The notes: a model not told the origin generated them from the letters alone. A DNA stretch of 64,000 nt from Microbacterium radiodurans (GCF_008710705.1 NZ_VYRZ01000002.1:62001-126000), one strand, 5' to 3'; counted from the stretch's first letter, positions 15,709 to 24,670 are shown. Made by a program: numbers and translations.

Positions 15709-17252
15709 CCTCTCTCACCGCCGTCCGCAACCGCGCCGTGGGCGCCCTCGGCCGCGTGTCGATGTACCGCTTCGTGCTCGTCGCGCTCGGGCTGCTGGCC
15801 GTCGTCGCCTTCGTGCTCACCCTGACCGGGCATCTGGCGGGGGAGCCGCTCGCGCTGCCGGCGACCCTGCTCGTGCTGGTCGTCGCGATCGTGGCGGTCG
15901 ACGCTGTCGCGCAGCGCCTGATCGGGCGCTCCTGGCGTGTCGAATCGGCGGTCATCACGGCACTGATCCTGCTGTTCGTCCTGCGGCCCACCCTCGACCC
16001 CGCGGGTCTGGCGGGCATCGCGATCGCAGGGGTCGCGGCATCCGCGTCGAAGTACCTCGTCGCCTGGCGCGGGCGCCACATCCTCAACCCCGCCGCCGCC
16101 GGCGCGACGATCCTGACCGTGCTGAGCATCCCCTTCCCCGACCTGGGCGCATCCGCGTGGTGGATCGGGTCGCCGGTGCTCGCGATCCCGGTGATCGTCC
16201 TCGGCGGCCTCGTTCTCGTGCGCACCGAGAAGGTGCGGGTCGTCCTGGTCTTCCTCGCCGTGGCGGTAGGGGTCGCGCTCGTCCGCACGTTCGTGCAGTA
16301 CGCCGAGGTCGGCATCGCCGTCGACGGAACCGTCATCTCGTCGGTGCTCTGGTCGTCGCCGTTCCTCTTCCTCGGGGCCTTCATGCTCTCCGAGCCGTTG
16401 ACCCTGCCCCCGCGTCGTCGCCAGCAGTATCTCGTCGCCGCGATCGTCGGGGCGCTCGCGGGGTGGCCGATCCTGATCGGCGAGATCAGTCTCGGACAGG
16501 AACGCGCACTCATCATCGGCAACCTCGTCGCCTTCGCCTTCGCGTGGCGTGCCGCGGTGCGGCTGCAGTTCGTCGGGCGGTCCGCGCCGACGCCGTCGGT
16601 GCGCGAACTGACGTTCCGGGCGCATCGCGGATTCCGATTCCAGCCGGGGCAGTATCTCGAGCTCGAGGTGCCGCATGCTCGTCCCGATGCGCGCGGCACC
16701 CGGCGCGAGTTCTCGATCGTGTCGGCGCCGGCCGAGCTTCCCGTGGTCCGGATCGCGATGCGCGACGGGTCGCAGTCGAGCTACAGGAAGGCGCTGGCGG
16801 GTGTGGAGCCGGGGCGGGAGCTTCCGGTCACCGGCGTGTGGGGCGATTTCGTCCTGCCGGCTCGGACGGATGCGAAGGTGCTGCTCGTCGCGGCCGGCAT
16901 CGGGGTGACGCCGTTCGTCTCGCAGCTGCGGCAGATGCGACTGGCGGGCGAGCGGCGCGACGCGGTGATGGTCTACGTCGCCTCGACCGCCGAGGAACTC
17001 GCCTTCCGCGATGACATCGTCGCCGCCGGCATCCCGGTCCTCGTCGTGACACGCGATGAGCCGGCGGATCTTCCGGAGAGCTGGTCGTGGGCGGGTGCTG
17101 CTCGCCTCGACGCGGCGCGGCTCGCCGCGCTCGTGCCCGACCTGGGGGAGCGGCACGCCTTCGTGTCGGGACCGCCGCGTCTCATCGCCGACCTCGCCCC
17201 CGCCCTCGGTCGTGCGCGCTCGCTGACGACCGACGCCTTCGCGGGCTACTGA
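15705..17252 (+). CDS. NqrB/RnfD-like membrane protein fused to ferredoxin reductase-like domain
   Basis: This 515-residue protein joins two parts. Residues 20-290 form roughly eight to ten membrane helices resembling NqrB/RnfD, with the RGRHILNPAAAG loop (123-133) and FLFLGAFMLSEPLTLPP (221-236). Residues 295-515 form an FNR-type module with REFS (334-337) for FAD, AAGIGVTPF (396-404) for NAD(P) and FVSGPP near the end. The likely role is to take electrons from NAD(P)H in the cytosol and move them through the membrane to the FMN lipoprotein encoded by the first gene. No separate SGAT covalent-FMN motif of NqrB/RnfD is seen. Confidence 0.85.
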   Translation: MTSLTAVRNRAVGALGRVSMYRFVLVALGLLAVVAFVLTLTGHLAGEPLALPATLLVLVVAIVAVDAVAQRLIGRSWRVESAVITALILLFVLRPTLDPAGLAGIAIAGVAASASKYLVAWRGRHILNPAAAGATILTVLSIPFPDLGASAWWIGSPVLAIPVIVLGGLVLVRTEKVRVVLVFLAVAVGVALVRTFVQYAEVGIAVDGTVISSVLWSSPFLFLGAFMLSEPLTLPPRRRQQYLVAAIVGALAGWPILIGEISLGQERALIIGNLVAFAFAWRAAVRLQFVGRSAPTPSVRELTFRAHRGFRFQPGQYLELEVPHARPDARGTRREFSIVSAPAELPVVRIAMRDGSQSSYRKALAGVEPGRELPVTGVWGDFVLPARTDAKVLLVAAGIGVTPFVSQLRQMRLAGERRDAVMVYVASTAEELAFRDDIVAAGIPVLVVTRDEPADLPESWSWAGAARLDAARLAALVPDLGERHAFVSGPPRLIADLAPALGRARSLTTDAFAGY

Positions 17253-17290
17253 CCCGGCGGCCGCCGGCTGGCTGGCTGACGGGCGGGCGG

Positions 17291-18790
17291 TCAGGTCGCG
17301 TCGGGGTCGGCGGGACGCGCGGGCAGGCGGAGCTCGAACGTCGTCGAGCCCGGCTCGCTGCGCACCGTGAGCGAGCCGCCGTGAGCCGAGACGATGGCGC
17401 GGGCGATGGAGAGTCCGAGGCCCGTCCCGCCGGTCTGGCGTGCGCGGGACCGATCGGCGCGCGAGAACCGCTCGAAGATCTCGTCGGCCGCGGCCGGGTC
17501 GATGCCCGGGCCGTCGTCGTGCACGGCCAGAACGGCCGTTCCGTCGTCGATGCGCACCGAGGTGGTCACCGAGGTGCCCGCGGGCGTGTGCACGCGGGCG
17601 TTCGCCAGCAGGTTGGCGACGACCTGGGTGATCCGGGACCCGTCCGCCGCGACGACCACGGACTGATCGGGGACGTCGAGCACCCATTCGTGGTCGGCGC
17701 CTGCGACCCGGGCGTCGGCGACCGACTCGACCGCGAGCTGGCTGAGATCGAGCGCGCCGTAGACGAGTTCCTGGCCCTCGTCGAGACGTGCGAGCAGCAG
17801 AAGATCCTCCACGAGGCTCGTCATGCGGAGCGACTGCGCCTGAATCCGCTCGAGTGCCGAGATCGTCGTCGCCTCGGTGTTCGGCATACCGGCGCTCAGA
17901 GCCCGGAGCGAGAGTTCGGAGTAGCCGCGGATCGACGCGAGGGGCGTCCGCAGCTCATGGCTCGCGTCGGCCACGAAGGATCGCATCCGCTCCTCGTTCC
18001 GATGCCGTGCGACCAGAGACGAGTCGACATGGTCGAGGAGCGTGTTCAGCGCTGCTCCGACGCGGCCGATCTCGTCGTCCTCGTCCGTCTCGGATGCCGG
18101 AACCCGCTCCGAGATGGTGACCTCGCCGCGCGCGAGGGGTTGCGCCGCCACACGCTGCGCGGTGGCGGCGACGATGCGCAGCGGGCGGAACGATCGGTTG
18201 ATGACGACGGCGATGGCCGCGCTCAACAGGAGCAGGCCGCCGCTCGTCACCAGGACGATCGTCGTGACGAGCTGCGCGATCGTCGCGTTCAGCTGCGCGA
18301 GCGACAGGCCCGCGACGCCGGTGAGCGGGCCGGCCTGCCACGACACGACCCGGTAGGCGCCGAGGCCGGTGATCTCGACGGTCGTCGCTCCGGCGCTGTC
18401 CGCGCCCGCCAGGAACTCGTCGGACTGCTGCGATGTGAGCGGCATGACGCCGTCGTCCTCGTCGAGCGTCGCCGCGGTGATGTCGCCCGTCGGACCGGTG
18501 ACGACGAGGGCGTAGCCCACCGGCAGACTGTTCGTCTCCGAGAGGACCTGGTCGGCATCCAGGACGCGGCCGACGTAGGTGTCGTACAGCTTCAGCTGCC
18601 GGGTCGAGGCCTCGACGCTCGTGTCGACATTGCTCGTCAGAACCGACCCGATGATCGTGGCGAGGCCGATCGCGCTCGCGACGAGCGTGAGCGCGACGAT
18701 CCCGACGACGGTCACCATGAGGCGCGTCTGCAGACTCCATCGTCGCTGCCAGGGCCGCTTCGGCGCGGCGCCCGTCGCCGCAGCCGTCAT
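17291..18790 (-). CDS. Sensor histidine kinase
   Basis: This 499-residue kinase has a first transmembrane helix near 24-50 and an extracytoplasmic sensor region of about 120 residues. A second helix near 172-198 and a HAMP linker follow. The HisKA box SFVADASHELRTPLASI has phospho-accepting H278. The HATPase domain has N-, G1- and G2-type motifs (NLLANARVHTP, DDGPGID, GTGLGLSIA). Its start overlaps the response regulator stop. The signal is unknown. It is convergent with the flavin module, which is suggestive but not proof of a link. Confidence 0.92.
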   Translation of the reverse strand: MTAAATGAAPKRPWQRRWSLQTRLMVTVVGIVALTLVASAIGLATIIGSVLTSNVDTSVEASTRQLKLYDTYVGRVLDADQVLSETNSLPVGYALVVTGPTGDITAATLDEDDGVMPLTSQQSDEFLAGADSAGATTVEITGLGAYRVVSWQAGPLTGVAGLSLAQLNATIAQLVTTIVLVTSGGLLLLSAAIAVVINRSFRPLRIVAATAQRVAAQPLARGEVTISERVPASETDEDDEIGRVGAALNTLLDHVDSSLVARHRNEERMRSFVADASHELRTPLASIRGYSELSLRALSAGMPNTEATTISALERIQAQSLRMTSLVEDLLLLARLDEGQELVYGALDLSQLAVESVADARVAGADHEWVLDVPDQSVVVAADGSRITQVVANLLANARVHTPAGTSVTTSVRIDDGTAVLAVHDDGPGIDPAAADEIFERFSRADRSRARQTGGTGLGLSIARAIVSAHGGSLTVRSEPGSTTFELRLPARPADPDAT

Positions 18791-19518
18791 GCGGGCGATT
18801 TGATCATGTAGCCGACGCCGCGGACGGTGTGGATGAGCGGCTCGCGTCCCGCGTCGATCTTCTTGCGCAGGTAGGAGATGTAGAGCTCGACGACCGAGGA
18901 GCGTCCGCCGAAGTCGTAGTTCCAGACGCGGTCGAGGATCTGCGCCTTCGACACCACTCGTCGCTGGTTGCGCATGAGGTAGCGGAGAAGCTCGAACTCC
19001 GTCGCCGTCAGCTCGATGGAGGCGCCGTCCCGCTCGATCTCGTGCGAGTCCTCGTTGAGCGTGAGATCGCCCACGCGCAGGATCGGATCGGCGCCGCCCG
19101 CTGTAGCGGTGCCGGCGCGCCGCATGAGACCCCGCAGCCGCGCGACGACCTCCTCGAGGCTGAACGGCTTCGTGACGTAGTCGTCGCCGCCGGCGGTGAG
19201 CCCCGCGACACGGTCGGCGACGGCATCCTTCGCGGTGAGGAAGAGCACGGGGACGTCATCGCCGGACTGACGGAGCCGCTGCAGCACCGCCATGCCGTCG
19301 AGGTCGGGCATCATCACGTCGAGGACCATCGCGTCGGGACCGAACTCCCGCGCCTCGCTGAGCGCCTCGAAGCCCGAGCCGGCGGTTCGGACGTCCCAGC
19401 CCTCCATCTTCAGCGCCATCGACAGCAGATCGGTGAGCATCTGCTCGTCGTCGACGACGAGGACGCGCAGCGGAGATCCGTCGGCGCGCTTCAGGGGAGC
19501 CGGGGCAGGGGTGGTCAT
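18787..19518 (-). CDS. OmpR-family response regulator
   Basis: This 243-residue DNA-binding regulator has a receiver with phosphorylation site D67 (VLDVMMPDLDG), switch residues LTAKDA and the conserved K in VTKPFS. The C-terminal winged helix runs through TATEFELLRYLMRNQRRVVSK and ends VRGVGYMI. It is the first gene of a two-gene operon with the kinase. The mRNA is probably leaderless, since CACAAT lies six bases before the ATG. Three CATAG repeats at 11 to 12 bp spacing lie just upstream and suit the tandem binding mode of this family, so autoregulation is likely. Confidence 0.92.
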   Translation of the reverse strand: MTTPAPAPLKRADGSPLRVLVVDDEQMLTDLLSMALKMEGWDVRTAGSGFEALSEAREFGPDAMVLDVMMPDLDGMAVLQRLRQSGDDVPVLFLTAKDAVADRVAGLTAGGDDYVTKPFSLEEVVARLRGLMRRAGTATAGGADPILRVGDLTLNEDSHEIERDGASIELTATEFELLRYLMRNQRRVVSKAQILDRVWNYDFGGRSSVVELYISYLRKKIDAGREPLIHTVRGVGYMIKSPA

Positions 19519-19537
19519 GCGCCCATTGTGCGCTCAT

Positions 19538-19567
19538 AGCTATGTCAAAGCTATGGATAGTCCTATG
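19538..19567 (-). promoter_or_regulatory. CATAG direct repeats, candidate response-regulator operator
   Basis: On the minus strand CATAG occurs at 19567-19563, 19555-19551 and 19544-19540. The inner two extend to CATAGCT. The spacing of about one helical turn and the position just upstream of the regulator's -10 box fit an OmpR-type activator site. The divergent corA promoter lies 40 bp away. Confidence 0.5.
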
Positions 19568-19605
19568 CGTGCCCTGTGAACCCGTCCGGGCGGGTCGCGG
19601 CCTTC

Positions 19606-19611
19606 TACAGT
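19606..19611 (+). promoter_or_regulatory. -10 box for leaderless corA mRNA
   Basis: TACAGT ends six bases before ATG 19618. This favours that start over an in-frame GTG at 19576, which lies upstream of the box. Confidence 0.55.
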
Positions 19612-19617
19612 GGCGTC

Positions 19618-20634
19618 ATGACCCAGGTCACGACGGCCGTCTACGCAGGCGGCGCGCGCATCGACGCGGCGGGCGCGGCGGGCGATGCGAGGTCGGCACG
19701 CGCGGCCGCCCGCGACGCCGGCGGCTTCGCGTGGGTGTCGATCGTCGATGACGACACCGACCGGCTCGCACAGATCGTCGCCGAGGTCGGCGTGCACCCG
19801 GTCGCGGCGCGGGAGCTCGCCCGGACCCACCAGCGGTCGCTCTTCGAGCGCTACGGCGACGACGCGTTCGTCGTGCTGCAGCCGGCCACCTACGACGATG
19901 CGGCCGAGACCGTGCGCTGCGACGAGGTCGACGTCGTCCTGGTCGACGGAATGCTGATCACCGCCACACGATCGGGACGCCTCGACCTCGAGAGCATCCG
20001 CCGGCGCCTCGACGACCACCCGCACCTCATCGCACGTGGTCCGCACGCGATTCTCTGGGCGATGTTCGAGACCGTCCTCGCCGGGTACCGCGATGTCCTC
20101 GACGGGGTCGAGAACGACATCGACGAGATCGAGGATCAGCTCTTCGGCGACGACCCGGCCGTGTCGCGGCGCATCTTCGACCTCCAGCGCGAGGCGATCG
20201 ATCTCGCGCACGCGACGACACCGCTGCCCGACGTCCTCGAGCGTCTCGGTTCCTGGATCGCCCTCGACGGCGCCGAGACGCCCGGGTGGACGGACCTCCG
20301 CGGCCGGGCCGCTTACGTCTCGGAGCGCGTCCAGGCGATGCGTCGCACGCTCGATGACGCTCTCACGATCCATGCGACCCTCGTCAACCAGCGGCTGGAC
20401 GAGAAGATGGCCGACCTCACCGAGGTGCAGGTGCGTCAGAACGAGCAGGTCAAGAAGATCTCGTCGTGGGCGGCCATCGGGTTCGCGCCGACCTTCGTCG
20501 CGAGCCTGTACGGCATGAACTTCCGATACATGCCCGAGCTCGACCTGCCGTGGGGCTATCCGATGGCCATCGGATTCATGGTGCTCCTCAGCGCGGGGCT
20601 GTACGTCGTCTTCAAGCGCAACGACTGGCTTTGA
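19618..20634 (+). CDS. corA: CorA-type magnesium/divalent-cation channel
   Basis: The protein has 338 residues with a large cytosolic N-terminal domain and two C-terminal membrane helices. The selectivity motif GMN (299-301, in SLYGMNF) sits at the end of the first helix, followed by the acidic loop RYMPELDLPWGYP. The chain ends in KRNDWL, like other CorA proteins with a basic cytosolic tail. It imports Mg2+, and in some members Co2+ or Ni2+. It is divergent from the response regulator gene. A GC-rich hairpin terminator follows 25 bases after the stop. Confidence 0.92.
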   Translation: MTQVTTAVYAGGARIDAAGAAGDARSARAAARDAGGFAWVSIVDDDTDRLAQIVAEVGVHPVAARELARTHQRSLFERYGDDAFVVLQPATYDDAAETVRCDEVDVVLVDGMLITATRSGRLDLESIRRRLDDHPHLIARGPHAILWAMFETVLAGYRDVLDGVENDIDEIEDQLFGDDPAVSRRIFDLQREAIDLAHATTPLPDVLERLGSWIALDGAETPGWTDLRGRAAYVSERVQAMRRTLDDALTIHATLVNQRLDEKMADLTEVQVRQNEQVKKISSWAAIGFAPTFVASLYGMNFRYMPELDLPWGYPMAIGFMVLLSAGLYVVFKRNDWL

Positions 20635-20658
20635 GGCCGCCTCGGTCGTGCAGATGCC

Positions 20659-20696
20659 GACGGCCCCGGCGAGCGCTCATGCTCGCCGGGGCCGTC
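20659..20696. terminator. Terminator hairpin between corA and gnd
   Basis: Perfect 16-base arms (20659-20674, 20681-20696) enclose a six-base loop GCTCAT. It lies between convergent corA and gnd and probably serves both. Confidence 0.8.
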
Positions 20697-20713
20697 GACG
20701 CCGATGCGGTGCG

Positions 20714-22306
20714 TCAGTGCGTGTCTTCGGCCTCGACCTCGGAGCGGTCGCCCGACCACAGCGTGTGGAACGTGCCGTCCTTATCGATGCGCTTGTAGGT
20801 GTGCGCACCGAAGAAGTCGCGCTGGCCCTGGATGAGAGCGGCGGGCAGACGCTCGGCGCGGAGCCCGTCATAGTACGACAGCGACGAGCTGAACGCGGGG
20901 GCGGGGATGCCGGCACCCGCGGCGGCCTGCACGATGTGGCGCCACGCGTCCTGGGCGCGCCCGAGGGCTTCGACGAAATACGGCGCGGTGAGCAGCACCG
21001 GCAGTTCCGCTTCGGCGGCGTACGCGTCCGCGATGCGGTTGAGGAACTGCGCGCGGATGATGCAGCCGCCACGCCAGATCTTCGACACCGCGCCGAGATC
21101 GATGTTCCAGCCGTACTGGGACGCCCCCGCGCGGATCTCGTCGAAGCCCTGCGAGTACGCGACGATCTTCGAGGCGTACAGTGCCAGGCGGACCTGCTCG
21201 ATGAACGCGGTCGGGTCCTCGACCGTGAACGACGCGTCGTCGGGTCCGGGCAGCGAGCCCGAGACGTCGCGCTGCTCGCGGTGGCTCGAGAGCGAGCGGG
21301 CGAACACCGCCTCGGCGATGCCGGAGACGGGCACGCCGAGGTCGAGGGCGGTCTGGACCGTCCAGGCTCCGGTTCCCTTGGCGCCGGCCTGGTCGACGAT
21401 GACGTCGACCAGCGGCCTGCCGGTCGCAGCATCCGTCTGGCGGAGCACCTCGGCGGTGATCTCGATCAGGTACGATTCCAGCTCGCCGCGGTTCCACTCG
21501 GCGAAGATGTCGGCGATCTCGGCGGGGGACTTGCCGGTGCCGCGTCGGATGAGGTCGTAGGCCTCGGCGATGAGCTGCATGTCCGCGTACTCGATGCCGT
21601 TGTGCACCATCTTGACGAAGTGTCCGGCCCCATCGTGTCCGACATGGGTGACGCACGGCTCGCCCTCGGCGACGGCGGCGATCGACTTCAGGATGGGACC
21701 GAGCGTGACCCACGACTCGTCGGGTCCGCCCGGCATGAGCGACGGGCCGAGGAGAGCGCCCTCCTCGCCGCCCGAGACGCCCATGCCGACGAAGTTGAAG
21801 CCGGCCTCGTGGACGGCCTTCTCGCGGCGGATGGTGTCGGTGAAGAGGGAGTTGCCGCCGTCGACGATGATGTCGCCGGGCTCGAACACGCGCATCAGCT
21901 CGTCGATGACGGCGTCGGTGGGGCCGCCGGCCTTCACCATGATGATGGCGGTGCGCGGCTTCTGCAGGTTCGCCGCGAACTCCTCGTACGAGAAGGCGGG
22001 GACGAACTCGGCCTCGGGATGCGTCTCGATGAGCTCGTCCGTCTTCCCGCGCGAGCGGTTGAAGACCGCGACCGTATTGCCGTCACGGCTCGCGAGGTTG
22101 CGTGCGAGGTTCGAGCCCATGACGGCCAGCCCCACGACGCCGATGTTGGCCGATCCGGTACCCGCCTCGGACGGTGCGGAGCTCTCGGTCGGCGTCGGAC
22201 GGTCGACGTCCTCGGGGCGGGGAGCGCCCTCGTGGGCCGTCGCCGCTTCGTGCGGCGCCTGATCCTGATCGGTCGAGGGTCCTGTCGGTGAGGGGGTCGA
22301 CGCCAT
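20714..22306 (-). CDS. gnd: 6-phosphogluconate dehydrogenase (decarboxylating)
   Basis: Gnd oxidises 6-phosphogluconate to ribulose-5-phosphate with CO2 release and NADPH formation. The dinucleotide loop GVVGLAVMGSNLARN begins at residue 56. IIVDGGNSLF, GVSGGEEGALLGPSLMPGG and VKMVHNGIEYADMQL follow as the substrate and catalytic segments. The 530-residue length includes a disordered extension of about 52 residues, rich in Pro, Ser and Glu, before the Rossmann fold. ATG 22306 has a GGAGC ribosome-binding site. The gene is divergent from the FGGY kinase that would supply 6-phosphogluconate. Confidence 0.95.
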   Translation of the reverse strand: MASTPSPTGPSTDQDQAPHEAATAHEGAPRPEDVDRPTPTESSAPSEAGTGSANIGVVGLAVMGSNLARNLASRDGNTVAVFNRSRGKTDELIETHPEAEFVPAFSYEEFAANLQKPRTAIIMVKAGGPTDAVIDELMRVFEPGDIIVDGGNSLFTDTIRREKAVHEAGFNFVGMGVSGGEEGALLGPSLMPGGPDESWVTLGPILKSIAAVAEGEPCVTHVGHDGAGHFVKMVHNGIEYADMQLIAEAYDLIRRGTGKSPAEIADIFAEWNRGELESYLIEITAEVLRQTDAATGRPLVDVIVDQAGAKGTGAWTVQTALDLGVPVSGIAEAVFARSLSSHREQRDVSGSLPGPDDASFTVEDPTAFIEQVRLALYASKIVAYSQGFDEIRAGASQYGWNIDLGAVSKIWRGGCIIRAQFLNRIADAYAAEAELPVLLTAPYFVEALGRAQDAWRHIVQAAAGAGIPAPAFSSSLSYYDGLRAERLPAALIQGQRDFFGAHTYKRIDKDGTFHTLWSGDRSEVEAEDTH

Positions 22307-22440
22307 GCGTAGCTCCAGGTTCGCGTGCGGGTGGACGGGATGCGGGAGAGTGCGTCCCACGGTCTCAGCGTACTGCCGCGACATCCGCCCCACGCTTTCG
22401 TGACACGGCGTCGACAGGTCCTCGCCCGCGAGGCGATCCC

Positions 22441-22454
22441 GATATGATCATATC
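22441..22454. promoter_or_regulatory. GATATGATCATATC palindrome, candidate GntR operator
   Basis: This perfect 14-bp palindrome is conspicuously AT-rich and overlaps a consensus-like -10 box TATGAT (22443-22448). It lies between divergent gnd and the kinase. The FadR-type regulator at 23978-24670 is the natural candidate to bind here. Its core resembles the TATGATA-type sites described for gluconate regulators of Corynebacterium, from memory of that family. Confidence 0.5.
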
Positions 22455-22529
22455 ATTGGGCCGAGGTCGTCCTCGGTCCGGTCGGCCACCGCATGTGGCA
22501 CCCCGCCCCCTCACGACGGACTAGGACTC

Positions 22530-23969
22530 ATGATCATCCTCGCTCTCGAATCCAGCACGACATCGGCGAAGGCGATGCTCTTCGACACCGAGTCGGGCTG
22601 GAGCGACGTCCGCGATCGCCGCTTCGTGCTGAGCGGCTCCGACACGGCGGTGCGGGACCCCGACGATCTCGTCGAACAGCTGCTCGCGCTCGGGCGGGAG
22701 GCGGCCGAGACCGTTCGCGTCGACCTCGTCGTGCTCAGCGGCACCTGGCACGGGCTGACCCTGCGCGAGCCCGACCTGGCTCCCGCGACGCCCGTGTACG
22801 AATGGCCCTACACGGGTGCGCGGGAGCTCTGCGCGCGGCTGCGGCTCGACGACGACTTCGCGCGATGGTTCTCGGGCCGCACCGGGTGCATGGTGAACGC
22901 CAGCTATCCCGTCTTCAAGCTCGTCCACCTGCGTGAGCAGGGCATCCGCATCGACGGCCGGGTCGCTCTCGATCAGGCCACCGTCACCTTCGCGCGCCTG
23001 ACCGGCGAGACCTGGACGAACGCCTCGGTGGCATCTGGCACCGGCCTGCTCAACGCCGAGACGGCCGATTGGGACCCGGAGATCATCGCGCACTTCGATC
23101 TCGCCGGGGTGCTGCTGCCCGAACTGCGGGCGGCGACCGACACCGCTCCGCTCACCGAGGAGGGAGCACGACTGCTGGGGCAGCGAGCGGGCATCCCCGT
23201 GCTGACTCCGGGACCCGACGGCGGGCTGAACCAGATCGGCGACCTCGCGACCGAACCCGGCGACATGACGTTCTCGATGGGCACGAGCGGAGCGCTGCGG
23301 TTCTCGACGCGGCATCCGGCTCTCTCGCCGAACCGCAGCACGTGGGCCTACCGCTCGCCGGTCGGCCCGCTCAGCGGAGCGGCGACCTCGGGGTGCGGCA
23401 ACTGCGTCGACTGGGCGAAGGGCCATCTGTTCCCGGCCGAGACCGACTACGCCGACATCGAGCCGCTGCTGTCGGCGCAGGACCGCTCGATGCCGGTGTT
23501 CCTGCCCTTCCTGTTCGGCGAGCGCAGTCCCGGCTGGCAGGATCAGCGCCGCGGCGGCTTCCTCGGCCTCGAGCCGCAGCACTCGCGCGCGGACATGTAC
23601 CAGGCCGTGCTCGAAGGCATCGTGTACTCGCTCTTCCACTGCTATCGCGAGCTGACGGCTCTCAACGGGATGCCGCGGCGCATCATCCTGTCGGGAGGCG
23701 TGCTGTCGTCACCGTTCTGGACGCAGCTGACGGCTGACGTGTTCGGCGCCGAGATGGAGGCGTCGACCCGCCAGCACAGTTCGATCGTCGGCGCCGTGCG
23801 GATGGGACTGAGCGCGAGCGGCATGGGGATGAGTCATCCCGCCTTCGACTCCGCCCCGACGCGCACCGTCGTGCCGCGGACGCAGCTCCGGGAGCAGTAC
23901 GACGCCGGTTTCGCCCGCTATCGGGAGGCCTACGAGCGCACGCGCCCGGTCGATCCCGCTGCGGGCTGA
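22530..23969 (+). CDS. FGGY carbohydrate kinase, probable gluconokinase
   Basis: This 479-residue sugar kinase is of the FGGY fold. It has the N-terminal phosphate loop LALESSTTSAKAMLFD, the second ATP loop TFSMGTSGALRF and the C-terminal ILSGGVLSSPFW adenosine region. GntK-type gluconokinases of this family phosphorylate D-gluconate to 6-phosphogluconate. The placement next to gnd, a GntR regulator and an idonate-type dehydrogenase supports that substrate, but xylulose- or other aldonate-kinase activity is not excluded by sequence reading. The cluster appears to feed the pentose phosphate pathway. Confidence 0.82.
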   Translation: MIILALESSTTSAKAMLFDTESGWSDVRDRRFVLSGSDTAVRDPDDLVEQLLALGREAAETVRVDLVVLSGTWHGLTLREPDLAPATPVYEWPYTGARELCARLRLDDDFARWFSGRTGCMVNASYPVFKLVHLREQGIRIDGRVALDQATVTFARLTGETWTNASVASGTGLLNAETADWDPEIIAHFDLAGVLLPELRAATDTAPLTEEGARLLGQRAGIPVLTPGPDGGLNQIGDLATEPGDMTFSMGTSGALRFSTRHPALSPNRSTWAYRSPVGPLSGAATSGCGNCVDWAKGHLFPAETDYADIEPLLSAQDRSMPVFLPFLFGERSPGWQDQRRGGFLGLEPQHSRADMYQAVLEGIVYSLFHCYRELTALNGMPRRIILSGGVLSSPFWTQLTADVFGAEMEASTRQHSSIVGAVRMGLSASGMGMSHPAFDSAPTRTVVPRTQLREQYDAGFARYREAYERTRPVDPAAG

Positions 23970-23977
23970 CCCGCCCC

Positions 23978-24670
23978 TCAGCTCGAGCGGACCTCCGACA
24001 GGATCGCCTCGACATACGTCCGGGTGTGCTCCTCGGCCGAAGCCGCGTCGCCGCGGGCGATGGCCCGGGCGGTCGCGACGTGGTTCTCGAGCGCGACGTC
24101 GTGCGGATCGCCCGGAGTGAGACCCAGGCGAGCGCGTCCGGCGATCACGGCCGAGATAGCCGCCTTCGTCGCTGCGAGCATGAGATTGCCGCTCGTGTCG
24201 AGGATGAGTTCGTGGAAGGCGATGTCGATCGCGAGGTACTCGTCGGAGTCGCCGAGTCCCGCCGCGCCGAGGCGCTGGAGCTCGGCGGCCAGGCGCGCGA
24301 TCTCGGCGCGCTCGACGTCGCTCGCGCGCCGAGCGGAGAGGGCTGCGGCGACGGGCTCGATCGCTGCGCGGAGTTCGGTCACGACGGCGAGATGATGCCG
24401 GTGGCTCGGTCCGCGCAGTTGCCAGTCGATCAGGCGGGTGTCGAGGGCGTTCCACCGGTCGATGGGCCGCACGGTGATGCCCACGCGCCGCCGGGACTCG
24501 ACCATGCCCATCGCCTCCAGGACACGGACGGCCTCGCGGACGACCGTGCGCGAGACGCCGTAGTGCGATTCGAGGCCCGCGAGCGTGAGCACGGATCCGG
24601 GGGCCTGCTCACCCGCGGCGATCCGGCCGCCGAGGTCGTCGAGCACCGAACCGTGCGAAGCCTGCGCCAT
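23978..24670 (-). CDS. GntR-family regulator, FadR subgroup
   Basis: This 230-residue repressor-type protein has an N-terminal winged helix (SHYGVSRTVVREAVRVLEAMGMV) and an all-helical FCD effector domain. In the FCD domain, conserved Asp and His residues (DIAFHELIL, NHVATARAI) usually hold a metal for carboxylate ligands. ATG 24670 is preferred to the upstream TTG at 24682. It is divergent from the dehydrogenase and convergent with the kinase. It probably senses gluconate, 6-phosphogluconate or a related sugar acid and controls both flanking genes. Confidence 0.9.
   Translation of the reverse strand: MAQASHGSVLDDLGGRIAAGEQAPGSVLTLAGLESHYGVSRTVVREAVRVLEAMGMVESRRRVGITVRPIDRWNALDTRLIDWQLRGPSHRHHLAVVTELRAAIEPVAAALSARRASDVERAEIARLAAELQRLGAAGLGDSDEYLAIDIAFHELILDTSGNLMLAATKAAISAVIAGRARLGLTPGDPHDVALENHVATARAIARGDAASAEEHTRTYVEAILSEVRSS

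Noticed and set aside
16095..16109. AGAT string in the NqrB-like domain as a covalent FMN site
   Set aside because: It falls within the conserved HILNPAA loop, not at the position of the SGAT flavinylation site of NqrB/RnfD.
17254..17267. CCGGCGGCCGCCGG as a terminator between the flavin module and the sensor kinase
   Set aside because: It is a perfect palindrome with no loop bases, so the hairpin would be weak; common by chance at this GC content.
22411..22448. TCGACA (22411) with TATGAT (22443) as a sigma-70 promoter
   Set aside because: The spacer is 26 bp, too long; only the -10-like element and palindrome are reported.
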